Shown here: one piece after another, positions 26,911 through 35,788 of the stretch
Layout: every line of letters begins with the position of its first letter
Numbering within the stretch: position 1 is the first letter of the stretch
Assembly (NCBI RefSeq): GCF_036924645.1
Contig: NZ_JAZHRX010000001.1
Location: 1,178,001 to 1,242,000 of the forward strand
Length of the DNA stretch: 64,000 bases
Reading direction: 5' to 3'
Origin: Bradyrhizobium sp. AZCC 2176
GTDB taxonomy: Bacteria > Pseudomonadota > Alphaproteobacteria > Rhizobiales > Xanthobacteraceae
The notes under the pieces: model-generated
The model's database searches: none
The model's input: only the letters and a program-made list of their open reading frames with translations
What the model was told of the DNA's origin: nothing
Made by a program: the position numbers and the translations under genes

Positions 26911-27429
26911 ATGGGGTTGATGGCCGGCAAGGAAATCGCGCTGATCGACGAAGAGAACATGACGGGCGAAGACACCGATAACCGCGCCCAGGTCAGGTTA
27001 TGGCTTCGCCTCCTCGCCTGTACGTCGTTGATCGGCACCGAGCTTCGCCGTCAGTTCCGGGAAGAGTTCGACTTCACAATGCCGCGCTTTGACGTGCTGG
27101 CGCAGCTCGATCGTGAGCCCGTTGGGCTGGTGCTGGGTGAGCTGCCAAAGCGGTTGATGGTCACCGCCGGAAATCTGACCCCGATCGTGGATCGCCTGGT
27201 CGAAGACGGCTTCATCACGCGGTCGCCGTCACCGCTCGACCGTCGCGTGCAGATCGTCTGCATGACGGCCGAGGGCAGGAAGGCGTTCAGGCGGATGGCG
27301 AAGAAGCATGGGCTTTGGCTGGCTTCGCTGCTTGCCGAGGTTCCGAAAGGGCGGCTCGACGGATTGGTCAAGGAGCTCGACGACCTGAAGAACGCCGTGA
27401 AGCGCGCGACGGAGCAGGCCCGCGCCTGA
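26911..27429 (+). CDS. MarR family transcriptional regulator (first of two in the locus)
   Basis: About 172 aa from ATG 26911 (or ATG 26920, which is better spaced from GGGAGG). The MarR winged-helix fold is seen as WLRLLACTSLIGTELRRQFR, DFTMPRFDVLAQLDREPVG, the recognition helix region RLMVTAGNLTPIVDRLVEDG and the wing SPLDRRVQIVCMTAEG. MarR proteins of this type repress aromatic and CoA-ester catabolic genes and release DNA on binding the acid or its CoA ester. Matching palindromes at its own promoter, the thioesterase, the ligase pair and upstream of the six-gene operon make it the probable local repressor. It is closely related in layout to the MarR at 56884. Confidence 0.88.
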   Translation: MGLMAGKEIALIDEENMTGEDTDNRAQVRLWLRLLACTSLIGTELRRQFREEFDFTMPRFDVLAQLDREPVGLVLGELPKRLMVTAGNLTPIVDRLVEDGFITRSPSPLDRRVQIVCMTAEGRKAFRRMAKKHGLWLASLLAEVPKGRLDGLVKELDDLKNAVKRATEQARA

Positions 27430-27446
27430 TCCCGCGCGCCGCAAGG

Positions 27447-29090
27447 CTAGCGACGCAGCTTGTATCCCGCCGCATCGCGATCCCAGATGCCGGGAATCCT
27501 CCCGGCCTCGCGCAGCGCAACCTTTCGTATTTTGCCGTTCTCGGTCAGCGGCATTTCGGAGACGATCCGGACGAACCGCGGAACCGCGAAATAGGCCATC
27601 TTGCCCTCGCAATGCCTGACCACATCAATCGGCTCCAGCGCATGCCCGGGTTCGAGCTGGACGGCCGCCGCAACTTCATCCTCGCCGAGCTCGGAGGGCA
27701 GCGGATAGATGGCGCAGGCAGCGATCGCCGGATGCTTCAGCAGCACCTGCTCCACCTCCCAGGACGAAACATTCTCGCCGCGCCGGCGGATTGAATCCTT
27801 GATCCGGTCGACGAAGCGGTAGTGGCCGTCCGCATCGCGCACCACCCGGTCGCCAGTATGAAACCAGAGATTTCGCCACGCTTCGGCCGTCTTGTCCGCC
27901 ATTCCGAAATAGCCCGTCGCGAACGCGAGCGGCTCGCGCGATCGTAGCAGCAGCTCGCCGGCCTCCCCGTCAGGCAGAGGTTCATCGCCAGGACCGACGA
28001 TGCAGGCCTCGATGCCCTCGACGAGATGGCCCATGGTGCCGGGGCGATCGGACGGGATCGTGCCCGCGAACACGAAATTCGTTTCGGTCGAACCGTAGCC
28101 ATCGAGCAGCGGCACGCCGAAGCGTTCGAGAAACGGCCCGTGAAATTGACCGGGGACGCCGCCGCCGAGCGCGACCCGCAGGAAATGCGCGGTGTCCTCG
28201 TCGGATTTCGGCTGCGCCAGCAGCATCACGGCCATCGCACCGAGGAGATAGCCGACGGTTGCCTGGTGCTGTCGCGCAGATGCCCAGAAACCGGAAGCGG
28301 AGAATTTCGGCTCGAGCGCAAAGGTGCAGCCGTTCAGGAGCGCCTGATAGAAAGCGTTCAGCGCATTGGTGTGGAACAGCGGCAGCGTCGTGAACAGTAC
28401 ATCACCCTCGCGGATGCCGAGCGCGCGCGCCGAATAGACGCCCCACCAGAACATCTGCGCCTGCGGGCAGCAGACACCCTTGGAAGGACCCGTGGTGCCC
28501 GACGTATAGAGGATCGCGACCGTGTCGCCGGGCCGTACGGGCGCCGGCGCAACTCCCTCGCCAAGCGCAGGCAGGGGCAAGATCGATTGCGGCGCGACCA
28601 ACAGCGCGGCGCTTTCCCCGATCATCCAGATAAGATCCGGCGGCGCGATATCGCGTTCCAGCGTTTCGATCGCCGGCACAAAGCCAGACTCGATCACCAG
28701 CAGTTTCGGCGTGGAGTTGCGCAGGATGTGGCCGAGCTGAATGCCGCGCAGCGCGGTGTTGATCGGCACGGTCACGGCACCCATCCAGGCGCAGCCGAGA
28801 TAGACCTCCAGGAATTCCGGCCGGTTCGAGCACATCAGCGCGACGCGGTCGCCGGCCCGAATTCCGGCGCGCATCAGGCGCGCCGCGGATGCGGCGGCGA
28901 TTGCGGCCGTCTCCGCATAGCTCCATCGTGTTTCGCCGAAGACAAACAGCGTACGATCGCGGTATTGCGCGGCCTGCCGCGTCAGGATGGTCGAGAGTAT
29001 GCGATCCGCCGGCGGGAAACGTTCAGCCGCCAGCGACCAGATCGACGCGCCCCGCCGCTGCCTGGCCGCGCTGCTATCACCTGCCTGCAC
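27447..29090 (-). CDS. AMP-forming acyl-CoA synthetase/ligase
   Basis: From GTG 29090 (after AGGAGGT) this gives 547 aa; the open frame continues upstream but without homology. It activates a carboxylic acid as acyl-AMP and then acyl-CoA. The P-loop is ILYTSGTTGPSKGV, then DGYGSTETNFVFAGT (A5), WFHTGDRVVRDADGHYRFVD (A7/A8 with the adenylate Asp) and the C-terminal Lys in TENGKIRKVALRE (A10). The substrate is unknown, but the pairing with a second ligase on the other strand and the shared operator suggests the aryl or indole acetic acid type substrate of this locus or a ring-cleavage product. Confidence 0.9.
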   Translation of the reverse strand: MQAGDSSAARQRRGASIWSLAAERFPPADRILSTILTRQAAQYRDRTLFVFGETRWSYAETAAIAAASAARLMRAGIRAGDRVALMCSNRPEFLEVYLGCAWMGAVTVPINTALRGIQLGHILRNSTPKLLVIESGFVPAIETLERDIAPPDLIWMIGESAALLVAPQSILPLPALGEGVAPAPVRPGDTVAILYTSGTTGPSKGVCCPQAQMFWWGVYSARALGIREGDVLFTTLPLFHTNALNAFYQALLNGCTFALEPKFSASGFWASARQHQATVGYLLGAMAVMLLAQPKSDEDTAHFLRVALGGGVPGQFHGPFLERFGVPLLDGYGSTETNFVFAGTIPSDRPGTMGHLVEGIEACIVGPGDEPLPDGEAGELLLRSREPLAFATGYFGMADKTAEAWRNLWFHTGDRVVRDADGHYRFVDRIKDSIRRRGENVSSWEVEQVLLKHPAIAACAIYPLPSELGEDEVAAAVQLEPGHALEPIDVVRHCEGKMAYFAVPRFVRIVSEMPLTENGKIRKVALREAGRIPGIWDRDAAGYKLRR

Positions 29091-29151
29091 ACGCACCTCC
29101 TGGGTTTCGCCGGGCTGATCTGCGACAGATCGCACTTGGCCGACGAGATAG

Positions 29152-29168
29152 TTTAGGCTTAAAGTATT
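29152..29168 (+). promoter_or_regulatory. MarR-type operator between the divergent ligase genes
   Basis: TTTAGGCTTAAA (one mismatch from perfect symmetry) followed by GTATT matches the 26563 site including the preceding TAG. It is 61 bp upstream of the reverse ligase start and 97 bp upstream of the forward one, so one bound repressor could control both. Confidence 0.7.
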
Positions 29169-29264
29169 CACGAAAGTTGCCGCCGCAGCAAGGGGCTGCG
29201 CGCGGGTTCCGGCTGTCATCCCTCCGGCGGTGGCCGCAGCCGACGAACAGGAGCGACGTCTGCA

Positions 29265-30887
29265 ATGAGCCTCGACACGCCGTATCGATCGCCGTCCGAT
29301 GCCTTCGCGGCCACGGCTGCAAGGCGGCCGGACGCGCCATTCCTGCTGGCGCCTGCAAGCGCAGGACTGCCCTATGCGCTGGAAGGATTCAAGATCGAAT
29401 ACGGGGCATTCAAGACCGAGGTTGATCGGCTGCGCGCGGAATACGCGGCCGCTGGCTATGGGCGCGGGGCGCGGGTTGCGTTGCTGCTCGAAAATCGTCC
29501 GGTCTTCTTCCTCCATTGGCTTGCGCTCAATGCGCTCGGGGTTTCGATCGTTCCGATCAACCCCGACGTCCGGCCCGACGAATTGTCCTTCCAGCTTGAG
29601 CTGTCGCATGCCGATCTGCTGGTGGCGACGCCGGATCGCATGCAGGTGACGAAAGGGGCGGCACTCGGGCGCGCCCGCTTGATCGATACCGACAGCCGCA
29701 TCCCGCCGTGCCAGATGGATGTCGCCGCCCAGGACGGTGAATTCAACGGCGAATGCGCGCTGCTGTTTACTTCAGGCAGCACCGGCAAGCCAAAGGGCTG
29801 CATGCTCTCGAACCGCTATTTTCTACAGGTCGCCGATTGGTACCTCGCGCAAGGTGGCGTGGCCGGGCTGCAGCCGGACCGCGAGATCAACCTGACGCCG
29901 CTGCCGATGTTTCACATGAACGCGCTCGGCTGCAGCGCCGTCGGCATGATGGTGCTCGGCGGCGCCGTGGTGCCGCTCGACCGCTTTCACGCCAACCGCT
30001 GGTGGCAGTGCGTGGCCGACAGCGGCGCGACCGTCGTGCATTGTCTGGGCGTCATCCCCGCCATCCTGCTGCAACTGCCGGTGACCGAGGTGGAACGGCA
30101 GCATCGCGTGCGCTTCGCGTTTGCGCCCGGCGTCGATGTCCGCCACCGCGCCACCTTTGAGGAGCGCTACCGCATCCCGATCGTCGAGGCCTGGGCGATG
30201 ACCGAAACCGGCGGAGCGGCGGCTACCACCACCGCGCGCGAGCCGGCCGGGTTTGGCGCGCGTTGCGTCGGCCGACCATCTAAAGGCATGGAGTATCGCC
30301 TCGTTGACGACCAGGGCGCCGATGTCGCGCCTGGAAAACCCGGCGAACTGCTGGTCCGCGCCAAGGGCGAGGATATCAGAGCCGGTTTCTTCAGCGGCTA
30401 TCTGAAGGACGAGGAAGCCACTGAAGCGGCGTGGCAGGACGGCTGGTTCCACACCGGAGACCTGGTCTTCGCCGATGAAGACGGGCTGATGTATTTCTTC
30501 GATCGCAAGAAGACCATCGTGCGGCGCAGCGGTGAGAACATCGGTGTGCTCGAGGTCGAAAGCGCGCTTTACATGGACACCCGTGTCGGCGGCTGCGCGG
30601 TAACACCCGTTCCCGACGACATCCGCGGCGAGGAGGTTTTCGCGTTCATCGTGCCGAACGCGGAGATCGATGACGCCGACGCGCTCGCGGTCTCGATCGT
30701 AAAGACCTGCGCTGAGCGTCTCGCCTACCACAAGGTACCCGGCTACATCGCCATCGTCGACGAGCTTCCGCTATCGTCAACGCGCAAGCTCGCCAGGGGC
30801 GAGATCAAGGCGCTCGCCGCTGCGGCCGTCAGCAACAAACGCGCGATCGACATTCGCGCGCTCAAGGCGAAGCTGCGCCACGCCTGA
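29265..30887 (+). CDS. AMP-forming acyl-CoA synthetase/ligase
   Basis: A 540-aa adenylate-forming ligase divergent from the paralogue at 27447. Motifs in order are LLFTSGSTGKPKGCMLSNR (P-loop), EAWAMTETGG (A5), WFHTGDLVFADEDGLMYFFD (A7), RKKTIVRRSGENIGVLEVES and the C-terminal Lys in LSSTRKLARGEIK (A10, slightly divergent). Architecture and length match crotonobetaine/carnitine- or aryl-CoA ligases. It ends 22 bp from the stop of the substrate-binding protein gene (convergent). It probably gives the CoA ester of the locus substrate; which ligase handles which acid cannot be told from sequence. Confidence 0.9.
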   Translation: MSLDTPYRSPSDAFAATAARRPDAPFLLAPASAGLPYALEGFKIEYGAFKTEVDRLRAEYAAAGYGRGARVALLLENRPVFFLHWLALNALGVSIVPINPDVRPDELSFQLELSHADLLVATPDRMQVTKGAALGRARLIDTDSRIPPCQMDVAAQDGEFNGECALLFTSGSTGKPKGCMLSNRYFLQVADWYLAQGGVAGLQPDREINLTPLPMFHMNALGCSAVGMMVLGGAVVPLDRFHANRWWQCVADSGATVVHCLGVIPAILLQLPVTEVERQHRVRFAFAPGVDVRHRATFEERYRIPIVEAWAMTETGGAAATTTAREPAGFGARCVGRPSKGMEYRLVDDQGADVAPGKPGELLVRAKGEDIRAGFFSGYLKDEEATEAAWQDGWFHTGDLVFADEDGLMYFFDRKKTIVRRSGENIGVLEVESALYMDTRVGGCAVTPVPDDIRGEEVFAFIVPNAEIDDADALAVSIVKTCAERLAYHKVPGYIAIVDELPLSSTRKLARGEIKALAAAAVSNKRAIDIRALKAKLRHA

Positions 30888-30909
30888 GCGATCTCGCTGG
30901 CTGCCGCCA

Positions 30910-32064
30910 TCACGGCAGCAGCTTGTATGCTCCGTTTTTGATCTGGACCAGAATGCGTGCGCGGCTGTCGACGCCGTGGCGGTCGGCCGGCGTGAAGCTG
31001 TAGATGCCGTGCGTGCCGACAACGTCCTTGGTCGTAAACAGCGCCTCGCGCAATGCGTTACGGAAGGCCGGCGTGCCCGGCGTCGCCCCTGTCGCTTTTG
31101 CACGCCTGGCGGCATCCATGAACACCAGCCAGCCATCAAAGGCATAGGGCGAAAACCCGTCGGTCGGCGCCTCGCCGTTGGCCTTCTCATAGGCGGCGCG
31201 GAACGCAAGCCCGACCTTGCGGGTCGGATTGCTCTCGGGAAGCTGCTCGGCTGCCGTTATCGGCCCGGTCGGGCAGATGATGCCCTCGGCCGATTTGCCG
31301 GCAAGCCGCAGCAAGTCGGCGCTGATCATCCCATTGTTGCCATAGAGCGGTCCCTTGTAGCCACGCTCGGACAGCGTAATCACCGGCAACGCGCCCGGCG
31401 TCCCGGTCCCACCCAGCATGATCGCATCGGGTCGCGCCGAGATCGCACGCAGCACCTGCGCGGTGACTGAATTGTCGGAACGCGCGTAGCGCTCATTCGC
31501 AACCACCTTGATATTGGCCGCTTCAGCAGTTTGCAGCAGGGCGTTATAGAACAGATCGCCGAGGGCGTCGGAGAAGCCGAGAAACGCCACCGTTTTCACG
31601 TTGCGGCTCTTCATGTGATCGACGATGCCTTGAATGAGAAGCGGCATCGGCTGCGGCGTTTGCACGACCCATGGCCCGCCCTCTCCGGCCGGCACCGGCG
31701 CGATCGGCGAAACCGCCACCATCGGCACCTTCATCTCGATCGCCGCGGTGGCCATCGCAAGCGTCTGCGGCGCACCTGATGTGCCGATCAGGAAGTCGAC
31801 CTTTTCCTGCTCGACCAGCTTGCGGGCGTTGCGCGTCGACGCGGCCGGGTCGGAGCCGTCGTCGAGCTGGATGACGCGAACTTTCTCGCCGTCGATCTCG
31901 CCGATATACGCTTGGCCTGCGGCCAATCCCTTGGCGTTCGGCACGCCGATCGAGGACACCGGCCCGCTCAGGCCGGTGATGAAACCGACGATAATTTCGG
32001 CGCGCACCGGCGCGACCGCGCCGAGCAGAAGCGCGGCGCCGATCAACAAAGTCTTGCTTTTCAT
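30910..32064 (-). CDS. ABC transporter substrate-binding protein (Liv/aromatic acid type)
   Basis: A 384-aa periplasmic type-I binding protein, start at MKSKTLLIGAALLLGAVAPV with cleavage near VRA-E. The fold is seen in IIVGFITGLSGPVSSIGVPN, VIQLDDGSDPAASTRNARKL, and DGFSPYAFDGWLVFMDAARR. It is a paralogue of the binding protein at 38047, sharing the segments GLSGPxSSIG, LDDGSDPxAxTRNARKL and NERYAR. It is the last gene of a six-gene operon, 28 bp after the cyclase gene. It would offer an alternative ligand specificity for the Liv-type transporter encoded at 39234-42753. Confidence 0.9.
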   Translation of the reverse strand: MKSKTLLIGAALLLGAVAPVRAEIIVGFITGLSGPVSSIGVPNAKGLAAGQAYIGEIDGEKVRVIQLDDGSDPAASTRNARKLVEQEKVDFLIGTSGAPQTLAMATAAIEMKVPMVAVSPIAPVPAGEGGPWVVQTPQPMPLLIQGIVDHMKSRNVKTVAFLGFSDALGDLFYNALLQTAEAANIKVVANERYARSDNSVTAQVLRAISARPDAIMLGGTGTPGALPVITLSERGYKGPLYGNNGMISADLLRLAGKSAEGIICPTGPITAAEQLPESNPTRKVGLAFRAAYEKANGEAPTDGFSPYAFDGWLVFMDAARRAKATGATPGTPAFRNALREALFTTKDVVGTHGIYSFTPADRHGVDSRARILVQIKNGAYKLLP

Positions 32065-32092
32065 GATGTCACTCGATGTGGGAGATGGAGGC

Positions 32093-32878
32093 TCAACCCT
32101 GCCCGGGCACCAGCGCAAGCACGCGCAGCGGACTGCCGGAGCCGTTCTGGATCTTGAGCGGCGCGGCCACGATCACCGCGCCGGTCGGCGGAAGCTGATC
32201 GAGATTGCACAGGCATTGCAGGCCGTAACGCCCGCCGCCGTGCAGGAAATGGTGCGCCGGATAGGGCGGATCGAGATGACCGGCCTGTCCGGCATCAGTC
32301 CCGATCGTCTCGGTGCCGAGGCCGATGATGCCGCGCTCCTCGACCAGCCAGCGCATCACGGTGGCATCCGGCCCGGGCGTGTGCGCGCCGTCGTCCTTCA
32401 AATTGGCGTAGTCGCGCCAGCCTTTCTTCGACCAGTCGGTGCGCAGCAATACCCAGTGCCGTTCCGGAATCCGCCCGTGGCTTTTTTCCCAGGCTTCAAT
32501 GACCGGTATCGTCAAAAGGAAATCCGCGTCCTTTGCGGCCTGCGCCGAGCAATCGATCACGCAGGCCGGCGCGATCATGTCGCGCACCGGCAGCGTATCG
32601 ACCGAATTGTTCGGCAGATCCTTGCCGGTAAACCAGTGGATCGGCGCGTCGAAATGCGTGCCGGTGTGCTCGCCGAAGGTCAGGTTGTTCCAGTACCAGG
32701 CAGGACCACTCGCGTCATAGCGCGAAATCTGCTGGATGCGGACGGGCGCGGCCTGGCCGAACTCGGGCGGCAGTACGATGACGGGGAAGTCCGGGCTGAG
32801 CGTAAACGTCAGGTCGACGATGCGCACCGCGCCGGATGCAACCGCGCCGGCAAATTGCGTGAGACCATTGCTGTCCAT
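32093..32878 (-). CDS. cyclase family metal hydrolase, probable isatin hydrolase type
   Basis: A 261-aa member of the kynurenine formamidase/isatin hydrolase family. The metal-binding motif is EHTGTHFDAPIHW (residues about 70-82), preceded by VDLTFTLSPDFPV and followed by PVRDMIAPACVIDCS and LLRTDWSKKGW; GLGTETIGTD and HFLHGGGRYGLQ complete the site. Family members open cyclic amides or remove formyl groups; isatin hydrolases (described from Bradyrhizobium and Labrenzia) convert isatin to isatinate. In the same operon are a thiolase-like protein and a DUF35-SDR fusion that could generate isatin. The substrate is inferred from context. Confidence 0.8.
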   Translation of the reverse strand: MDSNGLTQFAGAVASGAVRIVDLTFTLSPDFPVIVLPPEFGQAAPVRIQQISRYDASGPAWYWNNLTFGEHTGTHFDAPIHWFTGKDLPNNSVDTLPVRDMIAPACVIDCSAQAAKDADFLLTIPVIEAWEKSHGRIPERHWVLLRTDWSKKGWRDYANLKDDGAHTPGPDATVMRWLVEERGIIGLGTETIGTDAGQAGHLDPPYPAHHFLHGGGRYGLQCLCNLDQLPPTGAVIVAAPLKIQNGSGSPLRVLALVPGQG

Positions 32879-32907
32879 TGCGCTTCTCCCGTTTCTAGCA
32901 AACCCGC

Positions 32908-34149
32908 CTACGCCCCGAGTTCACGCTCGACCGCCTTGGGGTTGGCCGCAAGGCGCTGACGAATATCCTCGGCGACATCGCCTACGAACACATCTTCAAG
33001 TCCGCGCTTGAGCGCCGACACGATCGCGCTCGCGACCGCGCGGGGCGCGACCTTCGGCGGCGGCACCGTCTGGAACCACTCGATATCGAGCGGCCCGGTA
33101 AACACGTTCACCACCTTGACGCCGCCGGGGCGAAGCTCCGCCCGCAGGCAGTGCGACAGGGAGAGGCAAGCAGCCTGCGACGCCGAATACGCACCGAACA
33201 CCGGCCAGTTTGCGAGCGCATAGACAGAGAGGATATTGACCCAGGCGGCGGCGCTGTTGACGCCATCGGAGCCCCGCATTCGCATCGCGGGTCCAAACGC
33301 CTGCGCCAGATGCACGAAGCCGAGATAGCTCTGGTCGATCTCGTCGCGCACGACGCTGGTGCCCTGACGATCGAGCAGGCCGCCGGCGCGGACATGCTCG
33401 GCGGTATTCACGAGGATATCGACCTTGCCGCCGATATCGGCCGCGAGATCCGCGACGGATTTTTCGTCGCCGATATCGAGCGGCACGATCTCGACTCCCT
33501 CCAGCGCCTGCAACGCGTCCTCGCCGGGAAACGGCTTCCACGGTTCGGCGACACCGACGAACACGATCGAAGCGCCGGCCGCCTTCAACGCGGCCACCGC
33601 TTCCTGACCGACGATGCTCCGCCCGTTTGTCACCAGAACGCGCCGGAATTTCGGATCGGCGGTCATCTCACGCCACTGCCTGTCGTCCGTCATGTTGGGG
33701 GTCTCACGTTCGGGGTACGCGAAGGCCACGGCCTGCCCGCTCTTGTCCAATTGAAACGACATCACGACCGGCCGCCCTTCTTCGCAATCCGCGTGCAGGT
33801 GCGTCACCAGCTTGGGTCCGCATTCCATCGCGACCAGCCCGACGCGCCATGGCGCGCGCTCGCGGAAATGCACGTCGGCCGGAATATGCAGCGTGGTTTC
33901 GCTCAGGAGCGTGCCGCGCCGCGGCGCGTCCGCAAAGACGAGATCGGCGGACAGGCACGCCGGACAGGCGTCGCGCGCGGGATAGCAGAACGTGCCGCAG
34001 GCGCCGCAGCGCTGCAGCATGAAGCGGCCTTCGGCGGCTGCCCGCGTAAAACCGTGCGACGCGCGGCTGCGCGCGCGTGGCGGCGACGTCGGCAGCCGCG
34101 TCCGCTTCAGCGGATTCTTTCGGCGCGGCTTTGCTATCGGCTCGATCAT
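32908..34149 (-). CDS. DUF35 OB-fold/zinc-ribbon protein fused to a degenerate SDR domain
   Basis: A 413-aa fusion. Residues about 30-150 are a DUF35 module: rubredoxin-like zinc ribbon CGACGTFCYPARDACPAC then an OB-fold (RRGTLLSETTLHIPADVHFR, VGLVAMECGPKLVTHLHAD). Residues about 165-413 are a Rossmann short-chain dehydrogenase. In the SDR part the glycine motif is TNGRSIVG instead of TGxxxGxG, the NNAG motif is NTAE, and the catalytic YxxxK is YSASQ, so the essential Lys is missing. DUF35 proteins partner thiolase-like proteins, and the start overlaps the stop of such a gene by 4 bp (ATGA). A structural or CoA-channelling role for the SDR part is likely. An unusual architecture. Confidence 0.85.
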   Translation of the reverse strand: MIEPIAKPRRKNPLKRTRLPTSPPRARSRASHGFTRAAAEGRFMLQRCGACGTFCYPARDACPACLSADLVFADAPRRGTLLSETTLHIPADVHFRERAPWRVGLVAMECGPKLVTHLHADCEEGRPVVMSFQLDKSGQAVAFAYPERETPNMTDDRQWREMTADPKFRRVLVTNGRSIVGQEAVAALKAAGASIVFVGVAEPWKPFPGEDALQALEGVEIVPLDIGDEKSVADLAADIGGKVDILVNTAEHVRAGGLLDRQGTSVVRDEIDQSYLGFVHLAQAFGPAMRMRGSDGVNSAAAWVNILSVYALANWPVFGAYSASQAACLSLSHCLRAELRPGGVKVVNVFTGPLDIEWFQTVPPPKVAPRAVASAIVSALKRGLEDVFVGDVAEDIRQRLAANPKAVERELGA

Positions 34150-35324
34150 GCGCCCGGTCCTGCGAGAATCGCCGCGCCCGAGGCGAGGCCGCGATCATAA
34201 TTGATCATACCAAAACCCGACGCCAATCCGACGCGCGCATCCCTGACCTGCGTCGGACCGGCCTGACCAAGCACCTGGCGCAGCGCCTCGACCACGCCGA
34301 GATAGGCGCCGCCCGCGCCGGCCTGCCCGACCGAGAGCTGCCCGCCGGATGTGTTGTGCGGGAAGCTGCCGTCGATCGTGAGATCATGCTGCCGGACGAA
34401 ATCCGGCCCCTCACCCTTGCGGCAGAAGCCGAGATCCTCGAACTGCATCATCGAAATGACGGGATAGTCGTCATAGGTCTCGACGAAGTCGAGATCATCC
34501 GGCTTGACGCCGGCCATCGCATAAAGCTCGTCGATGTCCATCGCCCAACCGCCCCGCACCTGAACGGGATCGTCGCCGAACGCATTGTGGCGCTCGATCG
34601 TGGCGAGAATTTTGGCGGCGGGCAGCTTCAGCGAAGTGGCGACGTCCTCGCTCATCACCAGGAAGGCCTCCGCGCCGGCGCACGGCATCACGCAATCGAA
34701 CAAATGGATCGGGTCGGCGATCGGCCGCGCCGACATGTATTGCTCGATCGTCAGCGGCGCTTTCATCAGCGCATGGGGATTGCGAAGCGCGTTGTGGCGC
34801 TGGGCGACGGCGATCTTGCCAAAGTCCTCGCGCCGCGCGCCGAACGTGCGCATGTAATTGCGTGCGATCAGCGCAAAGCTCGCATTGGCGCCGCCGGCGC
34901 CGTAGGGATAGACGGCATCCTGGTTGAAGCGCGAGAAATTCTCGAGCGTGTAGCGGAAGGAATCGACGTGGTTGGTATCGCCCGCCACGCAGGCCACGAT
35001 GCGGGCGTCGCCCGCCTGCACCGCCCGCGCGGCGCGCCGGAGCGCGGCAATCGCGCTCGCGCCCCCAAGCGGAATGGTGTCGAGCCATCGCACGCACAGT
35101 CCGAAATGCTGGGTGAGACCGATCCCGCTGTCGAGCCCCGCCGTGAAACTCGAAACACAGAACCCGTCGATATCGCGCGGCGTGATCCCGGCGCCATCCA
35201 CCAGCGCCTTCAGCGCGCGGCCGATCCACCACTGCGCGCTCTCGATCGAATAGCGCACATAGGGGATCGTCACCGGAACCGCCATCACGACCCGATCATA
35301 TGGTGTTCGGATGGAGCTCTGCAT
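34146..35324 (-). CDS. thiolase-superfamily protein lacking the catalytic Cys and His (SCP-x/Ltp2-like)
   Basis: A 392-aa thiolase-fold protein. The usual nucleophilic Cys region reads IPLGGASAIAALRRAARAVQ, with no Cys, and the C-terminal GHPxGATG box is GGQLSVGQAGAGGAYLG, with Gln in place of His. The SCP-x-type segment FVETYDDYPVISMMQFEDLG and the tail are conserved. Loss of both residues excludes normal thiolysis. Ltp2, a steroid side-chain retro-aldolase, shares loss of Cys and works with a DUF35 partner, as here (4-bp overlapping DUF35 gene). A retro-aldol cleavage releasing acetyl-CoA is therefore the best hypothesis. Third gene of a six-gene operon. Confidence 0.85.
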   Translation of the reverse strand: MQSSIRTPYDRVVMAVPVTIPYVRYSIESAQWWIGRALKALVDGAGITPRDIDGFCVSSFTAGLDSGIGLTQHFGLCVRWLDTIPLGGASAIAALRRAARAVQAGDARIVACVAGDTNHVDSFRYTLENFSRFNQDAVYPYGAGGANASFALIARNYMRTFGARREDFGKIAVAQRHNALRNPHALMKAPLTIEQYMSARPIADPIHLFDCVMPCAGAEAFLVMSEDVATSLKLPAAKILATIERHNAFGDDPVQVRGGWAMDIDELYAMAGVKPDDLDFVETYDDYPVISMMQFEDLGFCRKGEGPDFVRQHDLTIDGSFPHNTSGGQLSVGQAGAGGAYLGVVEALRQVLGQAGPTQVRDARVGLASGFGMINYDRGLASGAAILAGPGA

Positions 35325-35350
35325 CGGACTACCGGGTTCCTGTGAGCCGT

Positions 35351-35779
35351 TCAGAGCACGGTCAACTTGACGTCGATATTGCCGCGCGTCGCGTTGGAAT
35401 AAGGGCAGCGCTCGTGGGCGCCGGCAACGATTTCCTCGGCGACGGATTTCTCCAGTCCGGGGAGCAGCACCTTGAGCTCGACGGTGAGCGCGTAGCCGAC
35501 CGCGACCGGTCCCATACCGACCTTCGCGGTGATGGTCGGCTCCGCCGACGGCGTGATGTTACGGGTGCGCGCGACGAGTTTTACCGCGCCGAGGAAGCAC
35601 GCCGCATAACCGGCAGCAAAAAGCTGCTCCGGATTGGTTCCCGGTCCGCCTGGCCCGCCCAGAGATTTCGGCAGCGACAGCGACACCGACAACAACCCGT
35701 CGTCGCTCGCGGCCTTGCCGTCGCGCCCGCCGGTCGCCGTCACTTCGGCTTCATACAGAATCTTGTCTGGCTGCAGCAT
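35351..35779 (-). CDS. ohr: Ohr/OsmC family organic hydroperoxide reductase
   Basis: A 142-aa thiol peroxidase reducing organic hydroperoxides. Both redox cysteines are present: AAGYAACFLGAVKLVA (peroxidatic, about residue 61) and HERCPYSNATRGNIDV (resolving, about residue 125). N-terminal YEAEVTATGGRDG and TNPEQLFAAGY are typical of Ohr. It lies inside the catabolic operon (26 bp before the thiolase-like gene, 9 bp after the racemase-like gene), which suggests protection from peroxides formed by oxygenase chemistry, and it is not next to an OhrR gene; the MarR regulator of the locus could control it. Confidence 0.93.
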   Translation of the reverse strand: MLQPDKILYEAEVTATGGRDGKAASDDGLLSVSLSLPKSLGGPGGPGTNPEQLFAAGYAACFLGAVKLVARTRNITPSAEPTITAKVGMGPVAVGYALTVELKVLLPGLEKSVAEEIVAGAHERCPYSNATRGNIDVKLTVL

Positions 35780-35788
35780 GTCTTGTCC

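Noticed and set aside
29091-29609. Upstream extension of the ligase at 27447-29090
   Set aside because: It would cross the shared operator and the start of the divergent ligase gene; no ligase homology before GTG 29090.
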